64,000 nt of DNA from Psychroserpens sp. Its GTDB lineage: Bacteria > Bacteroidota > Bacteroidia > Flavobacteriales > Flavobacteriaceae. Shown one piece after another: positions 9,154 to 17,304 of this stretch. Both the position numbers and the translations under genes were made by a program. The notes beneath the pieces were generated by a model that was not told the origin of the DNA, made no database searches, and saw only the letters and a program-made list of their open reading frames with translations. The stretch is taken from positions 620,001 through 684,000 of the forward strand of contig JAEPNY010000001.1 in the NCBI GenBank assembly GCA_017643165.1, read 5' to 3'. The stretch's first letter is position 1; every line of letters starts with the position of its first letter.

Positions 9154-10458
9154 TTAAGCAGTTTGCAATTGGTTAGTGTAGGCAAATAAGATTTCTTTTT
9201 CGTGTTGCTTATAAAATTCAGGGTCGAAGTTTGCTTCGGAAAGATGGTTCACGACATAATCAACATCTCGTTCTTCAGTTAACCATCGATCAAAGGTTTC
9301 ATGACGCATTCGAATTCCGAAGGTATTTATCCCTAAAAATTTGTTCGTGTCTTTATGATAAGCGATGGTGATACATTTTGTGTCATCATTATGTTTCCAA
9401 TGAAAATGCTGTTCGTAGTCTGGTCGACCTCTAACTCCAAATACCCAACCATAGGTTTGATATTCTATATCCAAAAATTTAGCTGAATTGAACCAATGTC
9501 CAGGATTATACATTCTGCGATTTCCGCATAATGTTTGAGCTAAGGTTTCGCCCATCATACGTCCTGTATACCATACGGCTTCAATTGGACGACGATTTCC
9601 AATGGCTTCGTGCTGTTCTGCACAATCACCAATAGCATATACATCTGGAATATTAGTCTCTAAATATCGATTTACTTTTACACCACGTCCTATTTCAATT
9701 TTCGATGATTTTATGAAATCTACATTCGGAGATACACCAGCTGTTAAACCGACCACGTCACACGCTAATTCTTCACCGGTTTCTTCTATGATAACCGATT
9801 TGACATGACCGTTTTCATCGGCTTTAATTTCTTTTAAATTTGTTGATAAACGAAGATCAATATGGTGACTTTCGATATGTCTATTGATCATTGCACTTTC
9901 ACCTTCAGGAAGTACACCATTCCAAAAACTAGATTCGCGCACTAAAAACGTCACTGGAATACTTCTCGATACTAACATTTCGGCAAGCTCTATTCCAATA
10001 AGACCACCTCCAACAATTACAGCACGCTTACATACATTGTTGTTAGGTGCATGCGTTTCTAGGTTTTCTAAATCTTGTTTGTGATACATCCCCATAACAC
10101 CTTCCAAATCTTGACCAGGCCAACCAAATTTATTCGGCTTACTACCAGTAGCTATTACTAGTTTATCATAAGTAATAGGTTCGTGAGAATCAAGAATTAA
10201 TTGTTTTGAATCTGTGTCAATACGCTTAACATAAGCTTTAACGAGGTTGATTCGATTTTTCTTCCAAAACCAATTTTCATAGGGTTGTGTGTGCTCAAAT
10301 TTCATGTGCCCCATATAGATGTACATCAGGGCAGTTCTTGAAAAAAAGTAATCTGTTTCGGCAGAAATAATAGTGATTTTTTTATCGGAAAGCTTTCGAA
10401 CATGTCTGGCGAGCGTTACTCCAGAAATTCCGTTGCCAATAATAACTACGTGTTCCAT
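9154..10458 (-). CDS. NAD(P)/FAD-dependent oxidoreductase (NirB/rubredoxin-reductase-like fold)
   Basis: 434 residues. The FAD site is at the N-terminus (VIIGNGISGVTLARHVRKL), a second dinucleotide site in the middle (AVIVGGGLIGIELAEML) and the FAD ribityl-binding motif DVYAIGDCAEQ after it. No redox CxxC is seen, so it belongs with the class of ferredoxin, rubredoxin or nitrite reductase-type flavoproteins. The C-terminal 100 residues, rich in Trp, His and Tyr, are less usual. It is co-oriented with the polyferredoxin and is probably its electron donor. Confidence 0.8.
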   Translation of the reverse strand: MEHVVIIGNGISGVTLARHVRKLSDKKITIISAETDYFFSRTALMYIYMGHMKFEHTQPYENWFWKKNRINLVKAYVKRIDTDSKQLILDSHEPITYDKLVIATGSKPNKFGWPGQDLEGVMGMYHKQDLENLETHAPNNNVCKRAVIVGGGLIGIELAEMLVSRSIPVTFLVRESSFWNGVLPEGESAMINRHIESHHIDLRLSTNLKEIKADENGHVKSVIIEETGEELACDVVGLTAGVSPNVDFIKSSKIEIGRGVKVNRYLETNIPDVYAIGDCAEQHEAIGNRRPIEAVWYTGRMMGETLAQTLCGNRRMYNPGHWFNSAKFLDIEYQTYGWVFGVRGRPDYEQHFHWKHNDDTKCITIAYHKDTNKFLGINTFGIRMRHETFDRWLTEERDVDYVVNHLSEANFDPEFYKQHEKEILFAYTNQLQTA

Positions 10459-10665
10459 GTGATGTTGTTGTTAGTTAGTGCTCAGTCGAACTTAAAGTTA
10501 AGAACTTAAATGGATTATTCAATTTAGAAAGGATTTAAATTAAACCTATTAGTGTAAGGAATTGATAGGTTTTGAGACGTCAAAAATCTTTTGCAGAGAG
10601 TGTAAGATAGCTAACATATTATGCGACTGAGCTGCTGTTAATTTGTAAAAAATTTAATTAATAGC

Positions 10666-11376
10666 ATGAGAACACTATATATATATTCGCTTATTCTAAT
10701 AACGCATACAGTCATTGGTCAGGACTTAACGACCTATTTAGATGACGTCGATAAATTCTTAGCTACACATGTTAAGAATGGGTTGGTCGATTATAAGGCA
10801 ATCCACAAAGATCAGGTTCAATTAGATAATTTATTAGAAAGTGCATCACTGATATCGATCAGTGCTTCCGATGCTGATCGCTATCAAGCATTCTGGATCA
10901 ACACTTATAATATAGCGGTAATTAAGGGCATTATTGATAATTACCCTATCAAATCACCTCTTGATAAAAAAGGATTTTTCGATAAGACGACATACAATTT
11001 AGGAAGGAAATCAATCACATTGAATACTATTGAAAACGACTTGTTACGCAAGAAATTTAATGATCCACGCGTGCATTTTGTATTGGTTTGTGGGGCGAAT
11101 GGTTGCCCACCATTAATTAGCAAAGCCTATCGTCCTTCTACTTTAGACGTGCAGTTAAATACCCAAACTAAAAAAGCAATAAATGGAAATTTTATAAAGG
11201 TGAATTCACGCAAGAAAACCATTGAGGTTTCTGAAATTATGAAGTGGTATAGAGTAGATTTTGTTCAGAACGGAACTACCGAGATCGATTTTATAAATGC
11301 CTACAGAAATGAAAAACTATCAAACGATTACAGTATTGGCTATTTCAGCTATGACTGGAGTTTAAATAAACAATAA
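10666..11376 (+). CDS. Secreted DUF547 protein
   Basis: 236 residues with a signal peptide cut near VIGQ. The DUF547 core is clear: FWINTYNIAVIKGIIDNYP, then DPRVHFVLVCGANGCPPL and the closing YDWSLN. The family is common in secreted bacterial proteins and has a fold related to papain-like/transglutaminase proteins; no reaction is established. A second, separate DUF547 gene sits in the arsenosugar operon (19133-19930). The 207 bases between this gene and the divergent FAD oxidoreductase should hold both promoters. Confidence 0.8.
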   Translation: MRTLYIYSLILITHTVIGQDLTTYLDDVDKFLATHVKNGLVDYKAIHKDQVQLDNLLESASLISISASDADRYQAFWINTYNIAVIKGIIDNYPIKSPLDKKGFFDKTTYNLGRKSITLNTIENDLLRKKFNDPRVHFVLVCGANGCPPLISKAYRPSTLDVQLNTQTKKAINGNFIKVNSRKKTIEVSEIMKWYRVDFVQNGTTEIDFINAYRNEKLSNDYSIGYFSYDWSLNKQ

Positions 11377-11394
11377 CAACAATTAAATAACGCA

Positions 11395-12276
11395 ATGAAA
11401 AAGTACAGCATATTAGTATTAGTTTTTTTAGTCTCTTTTTTAGGATTCGCACAAGAAGATGAGGATCAACAAAAAAGTGTCATTCAAGAGTATACACCTT
11501 CTATCTTATTAAAAAAAGGACAATGGGATATCAAATGGTTTAATAATTTATATACCGAAACTAGAGATTTATTTGGTCCAGGTGGATCAGAACAAGACAT
11601 TCCGAGAAATACGTTTTTTACATCTACTATAGATATTTTTACAGGAATATCAGATAATAATCGTTTTAACATTGGATTACTTTTAGAGTTTCGTTCCAAT
11701 GTTGTAGGTGGAAGAGATGCACTAGATGTATTTTCTTTTGATGGCGAATCTGGTTCGGCTCGTTCAGGATTTACCTCGTTTGCTCCAGCAATTAAATTTA
11801 ATCCGATTAAGAGTGTTTCAAATTTCACAATTCAAACCGCTTTTCATATTCCTTTAGTAGACAATGAAGTCGAAAATGGTGTTTTTTTAGATCAAAAAGG
11901 ATTTATTTTCCAAAACAGATTCTTTTATGATTATAGTTTCGCAGATGGTGATTGGCAATTATTTTCTGAGCTGAATACAGAGTATAACTTTGGTAAGAAA
12001 GAAGACAGTTTTGCAAATAATAGTTTGCGCTTAACACCTGGGATTTTCCTGAGTTATTTTCCAAGTTCCAAGTTTACTGTATTAGCATTGGTTCAGCATT
12101 CACAGTTATTAGATCTTGGCAATGATTTCTCACAGGATTTTACGGCTTTAGGAGGTGGCTTTAAATACCAACTTACCAATGAGCTTAATGTCGAAACACT
12201 TTATACCAATTTTGTTAGAGGTAATGACACTGGTTTAGGGCAAACATTTAATATAGGTTTAAGAGCTTTATTTTAA
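11395..12276 (+). CDS. Probable outer-membrane beta-barrel protein of unknown function
   Basis: 293 residues. A signal peptide ends at GFAQ. The mature protein alternates hydrophobic and polar residues, has aromatic residues at strand ends and closes with a Phe (NIGLRALF), all typical of outer-membrane barrels with about 10-12 strands. I do not recognise a named family. It follows the DUF547 gene by 18 bases and precedes the GH113-like lipoprotein, so it is probably part of one envelope operon. Confidence 0.65.
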   Translation: MKKYSILVLVFLVSFLGFAQEDEDQQKSVIQEYTPSILLKKGQWDIKWFNNLYTETRDLFGPGGSEQDIPRNTFFTSTIDIFTGISDNNRFNIGLLLEFRSNVVGGRDALDVFSFDGESGSARSGFTSFAPAIKFNPIKSVSNFTIQTAFHIPLVDNEVENGVFLDQKGFIFQNRFFYDYSFADGDWQLFSELNTEYNFGKKEDSFANNSLRLTPGIFLSYFPSSKFTVLALVQHSQLLDLGNDFSQDFTALGGGFKYQLTNELNVETLYTNFVRGNDTGLGQTFNIGLRALF

Positions 12277-12290
12277 GATTTATCTAACTT

Positions 12291-12330
12291 AGGTGTTTAA
12301 ATTCTGAATCATGAGAGCATTTAAACACCT
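12291..12330 (+). promoter_or_regulatory. Perfect 12-bp hairpin with the next gene's start codon in its loop
   Basis: AGGTGTTTAAAT at 12291-12302 is exactly complementary to ATTTAAACACCT at 12319-12330. The 16-base loop contains the ATG of the downstream lipoprotein gene at 12311. In RNA the stem would present or hide the start region, so it may control translation; there is no U tract for termination. Confidence 0.5.
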
Positions 12331-13321
12331 TATTAGTGTATTCGTATTACTTTGCTTAATGGCCTGCAATGGCCAAGCTGATAAAATAAACGGTGTAAGC
12401 TTTGTAGCTGCACCTGATCCTGCAGATTCAAGTCACGTGAATCCAGTAAAAGGAGTCAATGCAAATTATGCAGCTGTAATGCCATTCGGATTTATAAGAA
12501 ACTTAGATCATCCAGAGATTGTTCATAATACAGATAGGCAATGGTTCGGTGAAACCAGAGCGGGAACAAAGCAATATATCGAAGAACTAAGAAAGGGCAA
12601 TATTAAGGTAATGATCAAACCACAGATTTGGGTTTGGCATGGTGAATTTACCGGAAAGATCATGATGAATGATGAAGCCAATTGGAAAGCACTAGAAAAA
12701 TCATACACCAGTTTTATTATGGAGTATGCAGATTTAGCTTCCGAAGTGAATGCAGAAATATTTTGTATTGGAACCGAGCTCGAATTATTTATTAAATATC
12801 GCCCCAAATATTGGTTCAATTTGATTGAGGATATAAGAGCGGTTTACTCAGGTAAATTAACCTATGCAGCTAATTGGGATGAGTTCAGAAGAACACCATT
12901 TTGGAGTGAATTGGACTTTATTGGAGTGGATGCCTATTTTCCGGTTAGTGAAAAACAAACACCAACTTTTGAAGATTGTATGAAAGGTTGGGAAAAATAT
13001 AAGACTAATATATCTAATTTGTCGAAAGAACATGATAGACCGATCCTGTTTACAGAGTATGGTTATCGAAGCGTAGATTACGCTGGAAAACAACCATGGG
13101 TTGCCGATCGAAGCATGAAAGCTGTGAACTTGGAAGCACAAGTAAATACGACAAAAGCACTCTATGAGTCTTTTTGGCAAGAAGAATGGTTTGCAGGTGG
13201 ATTTATTTGGAAATGGTTTATCCAATATGAAAAGTCAGGTGGTGAAAACAATTATATGTTTACGCCGCAAAATAAACCTGTAGAAAAAGTTATAGCAACA
13301 TATTATAAAACCGATACATGA
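12311..13321 (+). CDS. GH113-like TIM-barrel glycoside hydrolase lipoprotein
   Basis: 336 residues. The lipoprotein signal ends CLMAC (Cys19), so it is lipid-anchored. The TIM barrel resembles GH113 (beta-mannanase) and GTA-type barrels: IKPQIWVWHGEF, Glu156 in CIGTELELF as the likely acid/base, and Glu249 in LFTEYGYRS as the likely nucleophile, followed by GGFIWKWF. The substrate is uncertain; GH113 members cut beta-mannan. The start codon lies in the loop of a perfect hairpin. The stop overlaps the next gene by 4 bases. Confidence 0.75.
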   Translation: MRAFKHLISVFVLLCLMACNGQADKINGVSFVAAPDPADSSHVNPVKGVNANYAAVMPFGFIRNLDHPEIVHNTDRQWFGETRAGTKQYIEELRKGNIKVMIKPQIWVWHGEFTGKIMMNDEANWKALEKSYTSFIMEYADLASEVNAEIFCIGTELELFIKYRPKYWFNLIEDIRAVYSGKLTYAANWDEFRRTPFWSELDFIGVDAYFPVSEKQTPTFEDCMKGWEKYKTNISNLSKEHDRPILFTEYGYRSVDYAGKQPWVADRSMKAVNLEAQVNTTKALYESFWQEEWFAGGFIWKWFIQYEKSGGENNYMFTPQNKPVEKVIATYYKTDT

Positions 13322-14064
13322 AAAAATTTCTCATCGTCTTAGTTCTGGTTTCAACGTTTAATTGCGTAAAAGACGAAAGTGTTCCCATAGTCTTTACAAG
13401 AACAACGTTTTTAAATCTAGATGTTTCAGATGAGATTTATCAAAGAGATGCGGTTTATGCCTTCGGAGCAACCAATAACGAGGATGATGATGTTACTGAT
13501 ATCTTTGTTGTTTATGAGGAAAATGCCGAAGATTTTAAATTTTATGAAACCGGAGTTGATGATGTTGATCCCAATGATCTTTCGAATTATTTGTTCAAAG
13601 AATTCCAACCTTCAATTATTTTAGATAATGGGCTTTTGCAGTACAAAAGACGGTCGGATGATCCGCAATGGATCATAGTTACTTATCGTATTGATGGAAC
13701 CATCAAACTTTCAAGTCCGATTTTAGTAAAATCCAATACACAGCCAACGCTATACACAAATACAATTGATGTCTCCCAAGATTCAAGTCTTAATCCTACA
13801 TTTAATTGGGAAGCCATATCAACTGAAAATAGCACCTTCTTTTTTGAGTCTATGCATCGTGTAACAGATGAAGAATTATTAAGCTTGACGTTTACTGATG
13901 AAAATATTTTTACATATTTCGACTTATCGAATGTTACCTTAAATCTATCGCAACTAACGCCTCCTGAACTTGAATTTGGAAATAATTATAGGTTTGAGGT
14001 TATGCAAATCGATCTAGATAATTGGGTAAATACAATGTATCAAGCTGATTTTATAATAGAATGA
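13318..14064 (+). CDS. Lipoprotein of unknown function
   Basis: 248 residues. The signal peptide ends in TFNC (Cys16), a lipobox. The mature part is acidic and beta-rich and resembles two Ig-like or fibronectin-like sandwiches (for example the repeated pattern LNPTFNWEAIS and NNYRFEVMQID). I do not recognise a family. It overlaps its neighbours by 4 bases on both sides, between the GH113-like lipoprotein and a POTRA/barrel protein, which implies coupled synthesis of the three envelope proteins. Confidence 0.65.
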   Translation: MKKFLIVLVLVSTFNCVKDESVPIVFTRTTFLNLDVSDEIYQRDAVYAFGATNNEDDDVTDIFVVYEENAEDFKFYETGVDDVDPNDLSNYLFKEFQPSIILDNGLLQYKRRSDDPQWIIVTYRIDGTIKLSSPILVKSNTQPTLYTNTIDVSQDSSLNPTFNWEAISTENSTFFFESMHRVTDEELLSLTFTDENIFTYFDLSNVTLNLSQLTPPELEFGNNYRFEVMQIDLDNWVNTMYQADFIIE

Positions 14065-15329
14065 AACGAGTTGTTATTGCTTTTGCATGTCTAATGTGTT
14101 CTGTAGTGTCTTGGTCTCAAAGTTATAAAGTAGCAGATCTGAAGATTCAAGGGAATAAAAAGCTAAAGTCGTCTTTTGTCAAAAAGGTTTCTAAAATAAA
14201 GTCAGGCGTGGCTTTAGATTCGTCTATGATTGAAGATGATATTAAGCTATTAAAGCGCCTTCCATCAATTGCACATGCCTATTACCAAGTTTTTCCTGCC
14301 GAAAATCCGAACGAGTATAATGTATTCTATAATATCGAGGAGAACTTTACCATTATACCTTCAGCCAATGTATATACTACAAATGATGATGAATTTGCGT
14401 ATCGACTCGGATTGTTCGAGTTTAATTTATTTGGGCAAAATATTGCGGTAGGAGGATTCTATCAGAAGGATATCTACGATTCTTATGCCATAAATTTTAG
14501 GGCACCATTTTTATTCTCAAGAAAGTTTGGTTTGGCTTTGAATTATCAGAATCTAACCACCCAAGAACCTGTATTTTTTAATAACACCACAGCAGATTAT
14601 CGTTATAATAATGAATCTATTGAAGGGTTGTTATTGTACCAATTGAATTTTACAAATCGATTCGAATTTGGACTTAATTTTTTCACTGAAGATTATCAAT
14701 ATAAATCAGGAGCTACGAGTCCAGATGTCCCTCAAGAACTAGTGGTTGACAAGATGCTTTATAAACTGATTTATGAATACAATAATTTAAACTATAATTA
14801 TCAGTACGTTGAAGGCTTCCGCAGTATATTGAATTTTCAATATGTGCATTCTAGAGAGGACGAAACCTTACCAGATTTTTTAATTGGCTGGAATGATTTT
14901 CAATATTTTCAGCGTTTTGGGAAACGAGGAAACTGGGCTAGTCGATTACGTTTAGGGCTCGCTACCAATAATGACACACCGTTCGCGCCATTTGCCGTTG
15001 ATAATAATTTAAATATTAGAGGTGTAGGAAACTTAATTGATCGTGGTACAGCTGCTATTGTTTTGAACACTGAATATCGACATACCTTATATGAAAAAGG
15101 ATGGTTTGCATTACAAGGAAATGCTTTTGTTGATGCCGGAAGTTGGCGTAATCCTGGAGGAGATTTTGGTGACTTCGCAGAAACACAAAACTTAAGAGTG
15201 TATCCTGGTGTAGGTTTACGATTCATTCATAAAAAGATCTTCAATGCCATTTTTAGAATAGACTACGGTATTGGAGTAACTGATGATGCTACTCAAGGAT
15301 TGGTGTTTGGGATCGGACAGTATTTTTAA
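14061..15329 (+). CDS. Outer-membrane protein with one POTRA domain and a BamA/Omp85-like barrel
   Basis: 422 residues. The signal peptide ends at SWSQ. Residues about 22-95 look like one POTRA domain (KVADLKIQGNKKLKSSF). The rest is a 16-strand-like barrel with the Omp85-type signature LNIRGVGN and RVYPGVGLRF, and a terminal aromatic residue (GQYF). Short Omp85 proteins of this size export or insert partner proteins. It is translationally coupled to two lipoproteins, one of them a likely glycosidase, so they could be cargo or partners. That is inference. Confidence 0.7.
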   Translation: MKRVVIAFACLMCSVVSWSQSYKVADLKIQGNKKLKSSFVKKVSKIKSGVALDSSMIEDDIKLLKRLPSIAHAYYQVFPAENPNEYNVFYNIEENFTIIPSANVYTTNDDEFAYRLGLFEFNLFGQNIAVGGFYQKDIYDSYAINFRAPFLFSRKFGLALNYQNLTTQEPVFFNNTTADYRYNNESIEGLLLYQLNFTNRFEFGLNFFTEDYQYKSGATSPDVPQELVVDKMLYKLIYEYNNLNYNYQYVEGFRSILNFQYVHSREDETLPDFLIGWNDFQYFQRFGKRGNWASRLRLGLATNNDTPFAPFAVDNNLNIRGVGNLIDRGTAAIVLNTEYRHTLYEKGWFALQGNAFVDAGSWRNPGGDFGDFAETQNLRVYPGVGLRFIHKKIFNAIFRIDYGIGVTDDATQGLVFGIGQYF

Positions 15330-15373
15330 CCGAAATTTTATTTCACCTTAACAATTCACATGATTTTATAGTC

Positions 15374-15381
15374 TAGATTTG
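15374..15381 (+). promoter_or_regulatory. Putative -7 promoter element TAGATTTG
   Basis: An exact TAnnTTTG match, 16 bases before the ATG at 15397. No clear -33 TTG at the usual distance. It would make a very short leader. Confidence 0.4.
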
Positions 15382-15396
15382 CAGAAAAGCAATAAG

Positions 15397-16125
15397 ATGA
15401 GAACACTAGTAATTGGAGATATTCATGGCGGCTTAAAAGGTCTAAAAGAACTAATGCTAGCCATGAATGTATCGCATGAAGACCATCTCATATTTCTTGG
15501 TGATTATGTAGATGGATGGAGTGAATCTGCGCAGGTAATTCAATATTTAATCGATCTTTCGATTACTAATGATTGCGTCTTTATTAAAGGGAATCATGAT
15601 GTGTGGTGCGAAGATTGGTTAAGAACTGGTGAAGGTGAAACTGTATGGCTAATGCATGGTGGGAAAGAAACCGTTGAAAGCTATTTAGGGTTTTCTGAAG
15701 AACAGAAGAAATTACATCTAAGGTTTTTTGAAGATATGCCCTTATATCACATAGATGAGGCGTCACGCTTATTTGTCCACGCTGGATTTACGTCTATGCA
15801 TGGCGTAAGTCATGAACTCGATCCACGATCGTTTTACTTTGATCGCACATTATGGGAAATGGCTTTAACCATGGATAGTCGTATCAAAAAGCATTCCCAG
15901 TTATATCCTAACCGCTTAAAACATTACAAGGAAATCTATATTGGACATACACCAACACTTCGGTTTGGAAAATCTATGCCGATGCAGGCGATCAATGTGT
16001 GGAATATGGATACTGGCGCTGCTTTTACAGGATGTTTATCTGGTATGGATATCAACACGAAAAAGATCTTTCAAAGTTCTGTTCTGAAAGATCTTTATCC
16101 GAATGAATTGGGCCGCAATACCTAA
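15397..16125 (+). CDS. Calcineurin-like metallophosphoesterase (Ser/Thr protein phosphatase/ApaH type)
   Basis: About 242 residues from the ATG at 15397; an in-frame TTG at 15379 lies inside the promoter box and is rejected. The metal motifs are complete: VIGDIHGG, FLGDYVDGW, IKGNHDVW, a His in LFVHAGFT and a final GHTP. This order is that of the PPP phosphatase/ApaH group. It is cytoplasmic, with no signal peptide. The target could be phosphoprotein, bis-nucleoside tetraphosphate or RNA caps; the sequence does not decide. Confidence 0.85.
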   Translation: MRTLVIGDIHGGLKGLKELMLAMNVSHEDHLIFLGDYVDGWSESAQVIQYLIDLSITNDCVFIKGNHDVWCEDWLRTGEGETVWLMHGGKETVESYLGFSEEQKKLHLRFFEDMPLYHIDEASRLFVHAGFTSMHGVSHELDPRSFYFDRTLWEMALTMDSRIKKHSQLYPNRLKHYKEIYIGHTPTLRFGKSMPMQAINVWNMDTGAAFTGCLSGMDINTKKIFQSSVLKDLYPNELGRNT

Positions 16126-16680
16126 TTATTTAAAGACCAAAGTACCTTTAAGTTCGAAATTGTCTGCGATAGCATTCTCTTTCATTTTCTTGAAGAAACT
16201 TGGTGAATTATACTTGATGCCATATGCTGTTCTATCCATTATATGACTAAATGAAAGTGTATCTTCTTTTATTGTCAATTCTATGGTCTCCTGTTTGGAT
16301 TGCCCTTTGATCGTCATCATACCAATAACAGTGGCTTTACCATTTTCTATTTTGGCAGGTTTAATTAATTTGAACGTTGCTTTGGTATACGTAGTCACTT
16401 CAAAAAAATCAGCACTGCGAAGGTGGCTTTTAAGATCACTGTTTTCATGATCTAAACTTTTCATATTTATAATGACATTTAAGGATTCAATTTTATCGTT
16501 ATTAATTGTCACTTGGCCTTTTTCAGCTTTGAGTGAACCCGTCAATGCATATGCGTTAAATGCGGCTTTACCAGTCCAACTGAATGTACTGTTTTTAGTG
16601 TTTAATTTTTGATTTTGACTCCAAGCTGTAACGAATACAAGCGATAGAAGCAATACGAATGTGTGTTTTAAGTTTTTCAT
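16126..16680 (-). CDS. Secreted YceI-family lipid-binding protein
   Basis: 184 residues. Signal peptide cut near TAWSQ, then the YceI lipocalin-like fold: STFSWTGKAAFNAYALTGSL, NLKSHLRSADFFEV and the closing FELKGTLVFK. YceI proteins bind polyisoprenoid-type lipids in the periplasm. It lies 3 bases after the hypothetical gene 16684-17175 and is probably in the same transcript, under the AraC-type regulator gene upstream. Confidence 0.85.
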   Translation of the reverse strand: MKNLKHTFVLLLSLVFVTAWSQNQKLNTKNSTFSWTGKAAFNAYALTGSLKAEKGQVTINNDKIESLNVIINMKSLDHENSDLKSHLRSADFFEVTTYTKATFKLIKPAKIENGKATVIGMMTIKGQSKQETIELTIKEDTLSFSHIMDRTAYGIKYNSPSFFKKMKENAIADNFELKGTLVFK

Positions 16681-16683
16681 AGT

Positions 16684-17175
16684 TTATTTGTTTAATGGTT
16701 TGTCTGTTGTGTTAATGGTTCCGTAACCGCAAATTGTTTCGCCTTCCGGTGTTTGACCAATGAAATACCACATGGCCCAACCTCCAAAAAGGGTATCTCC
16801 AACGCGCCAATTATTTGCCCAAACGTAAGGTTGACCTTGCAAAAGAACTTGGCGTTTCGTACCAAAAGTTTTGTCTAATTCCTTCAGCGGATACGAACGT
16901 CTAAGATTCCAGCTGCCGTTGTAGTATAAATAGGCACCATATTCGGTGATAGTTATTTCACTTTCTTGACTTAAAATTGCAGTAGAATGTTTCCAATAGT
17001 AAGTGTCATCTATTTTGATTGGATGATTTTCCTTCGGAAAGTTTACAACTTCAATTCCGACGCGATACTTGGATAGTTTTTCTGGGATGCTGTTTTCGGG
17101 AGGTGTCTCATAAGTTGTCTGGCACCAATTAATAGTAAACGACAGCATAAAAATTAAAGTGAGTAATGGTTTCAT
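16684..17175 (-). CDS. Secreted protein of unknown function
   Basis: 163 residues. Signal peptide to about TINWCQ, then a soluble domain rich in Trp and Tyr (YYNGSWNLRRSYPL, WANNWRVGDTLFGGWAMWYF). I do not recognise the family. It heads a two-gene unit with YceI. Its promoter region (17176-17304) carries a -7-like CATCTTTG on the minus strand (17203-17210) and TGAGAC repeats, and the AraC regulator gene lies just upstream. Confidence 0.6.
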   Translation of the reverse strand: MKPLLTLIFMLSFTINWCQTTYETPPENSIPEKLSKYRVGIEVVNFPKENHPIKIDDTYYWKHSTAILSQESEITITEYGAYLYYNGSWNLRRSYPLKELDKTFGTKRQVLLQGQPYVWANNWRVGDTLFGGWAMWYFIGQTPEGETICGYGTINTTDKPLNK

Positions 17176-17231
17176 CTTCTTAATTCATTTAAATTATTGA
17201 AGCAAAGATGAGATACATTAGCTTACGAGTC

Positions 17232-17295
17232 GTCTCACTTCTGGAATTGAGACCTATTTGAAGTTTTGAAGAGGTATCAATTTAAAAATTGAGAC
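17232..17295 (-). promoter_or_regulatory. TGAGAC repeats, putative AraC-type operator of the YceI operon
   Basis: GTCTCA at 17232-17237 and TGAGAC at 17248-17253 form an inverted pair with a 10-base spacer; AATTGAGAC recurs at 17287-17295 as a direct repeat of 17245-17253. The sites lie upstream of the -7-like box at 17203-17210 on the minus strand and next to an AraC-type gene, so they are candidate binding sites for that regulator. Confidence 0.4.
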
Positions 17296-17304
17296 GCTTA
17301 ATTG

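Noticed and set aside
11484-11828. Antisense open frame of 114 codons opposite the barrel gene
   Set aside because: It is opposite a clear secreted-protein gene and has no signal, motif or start context.
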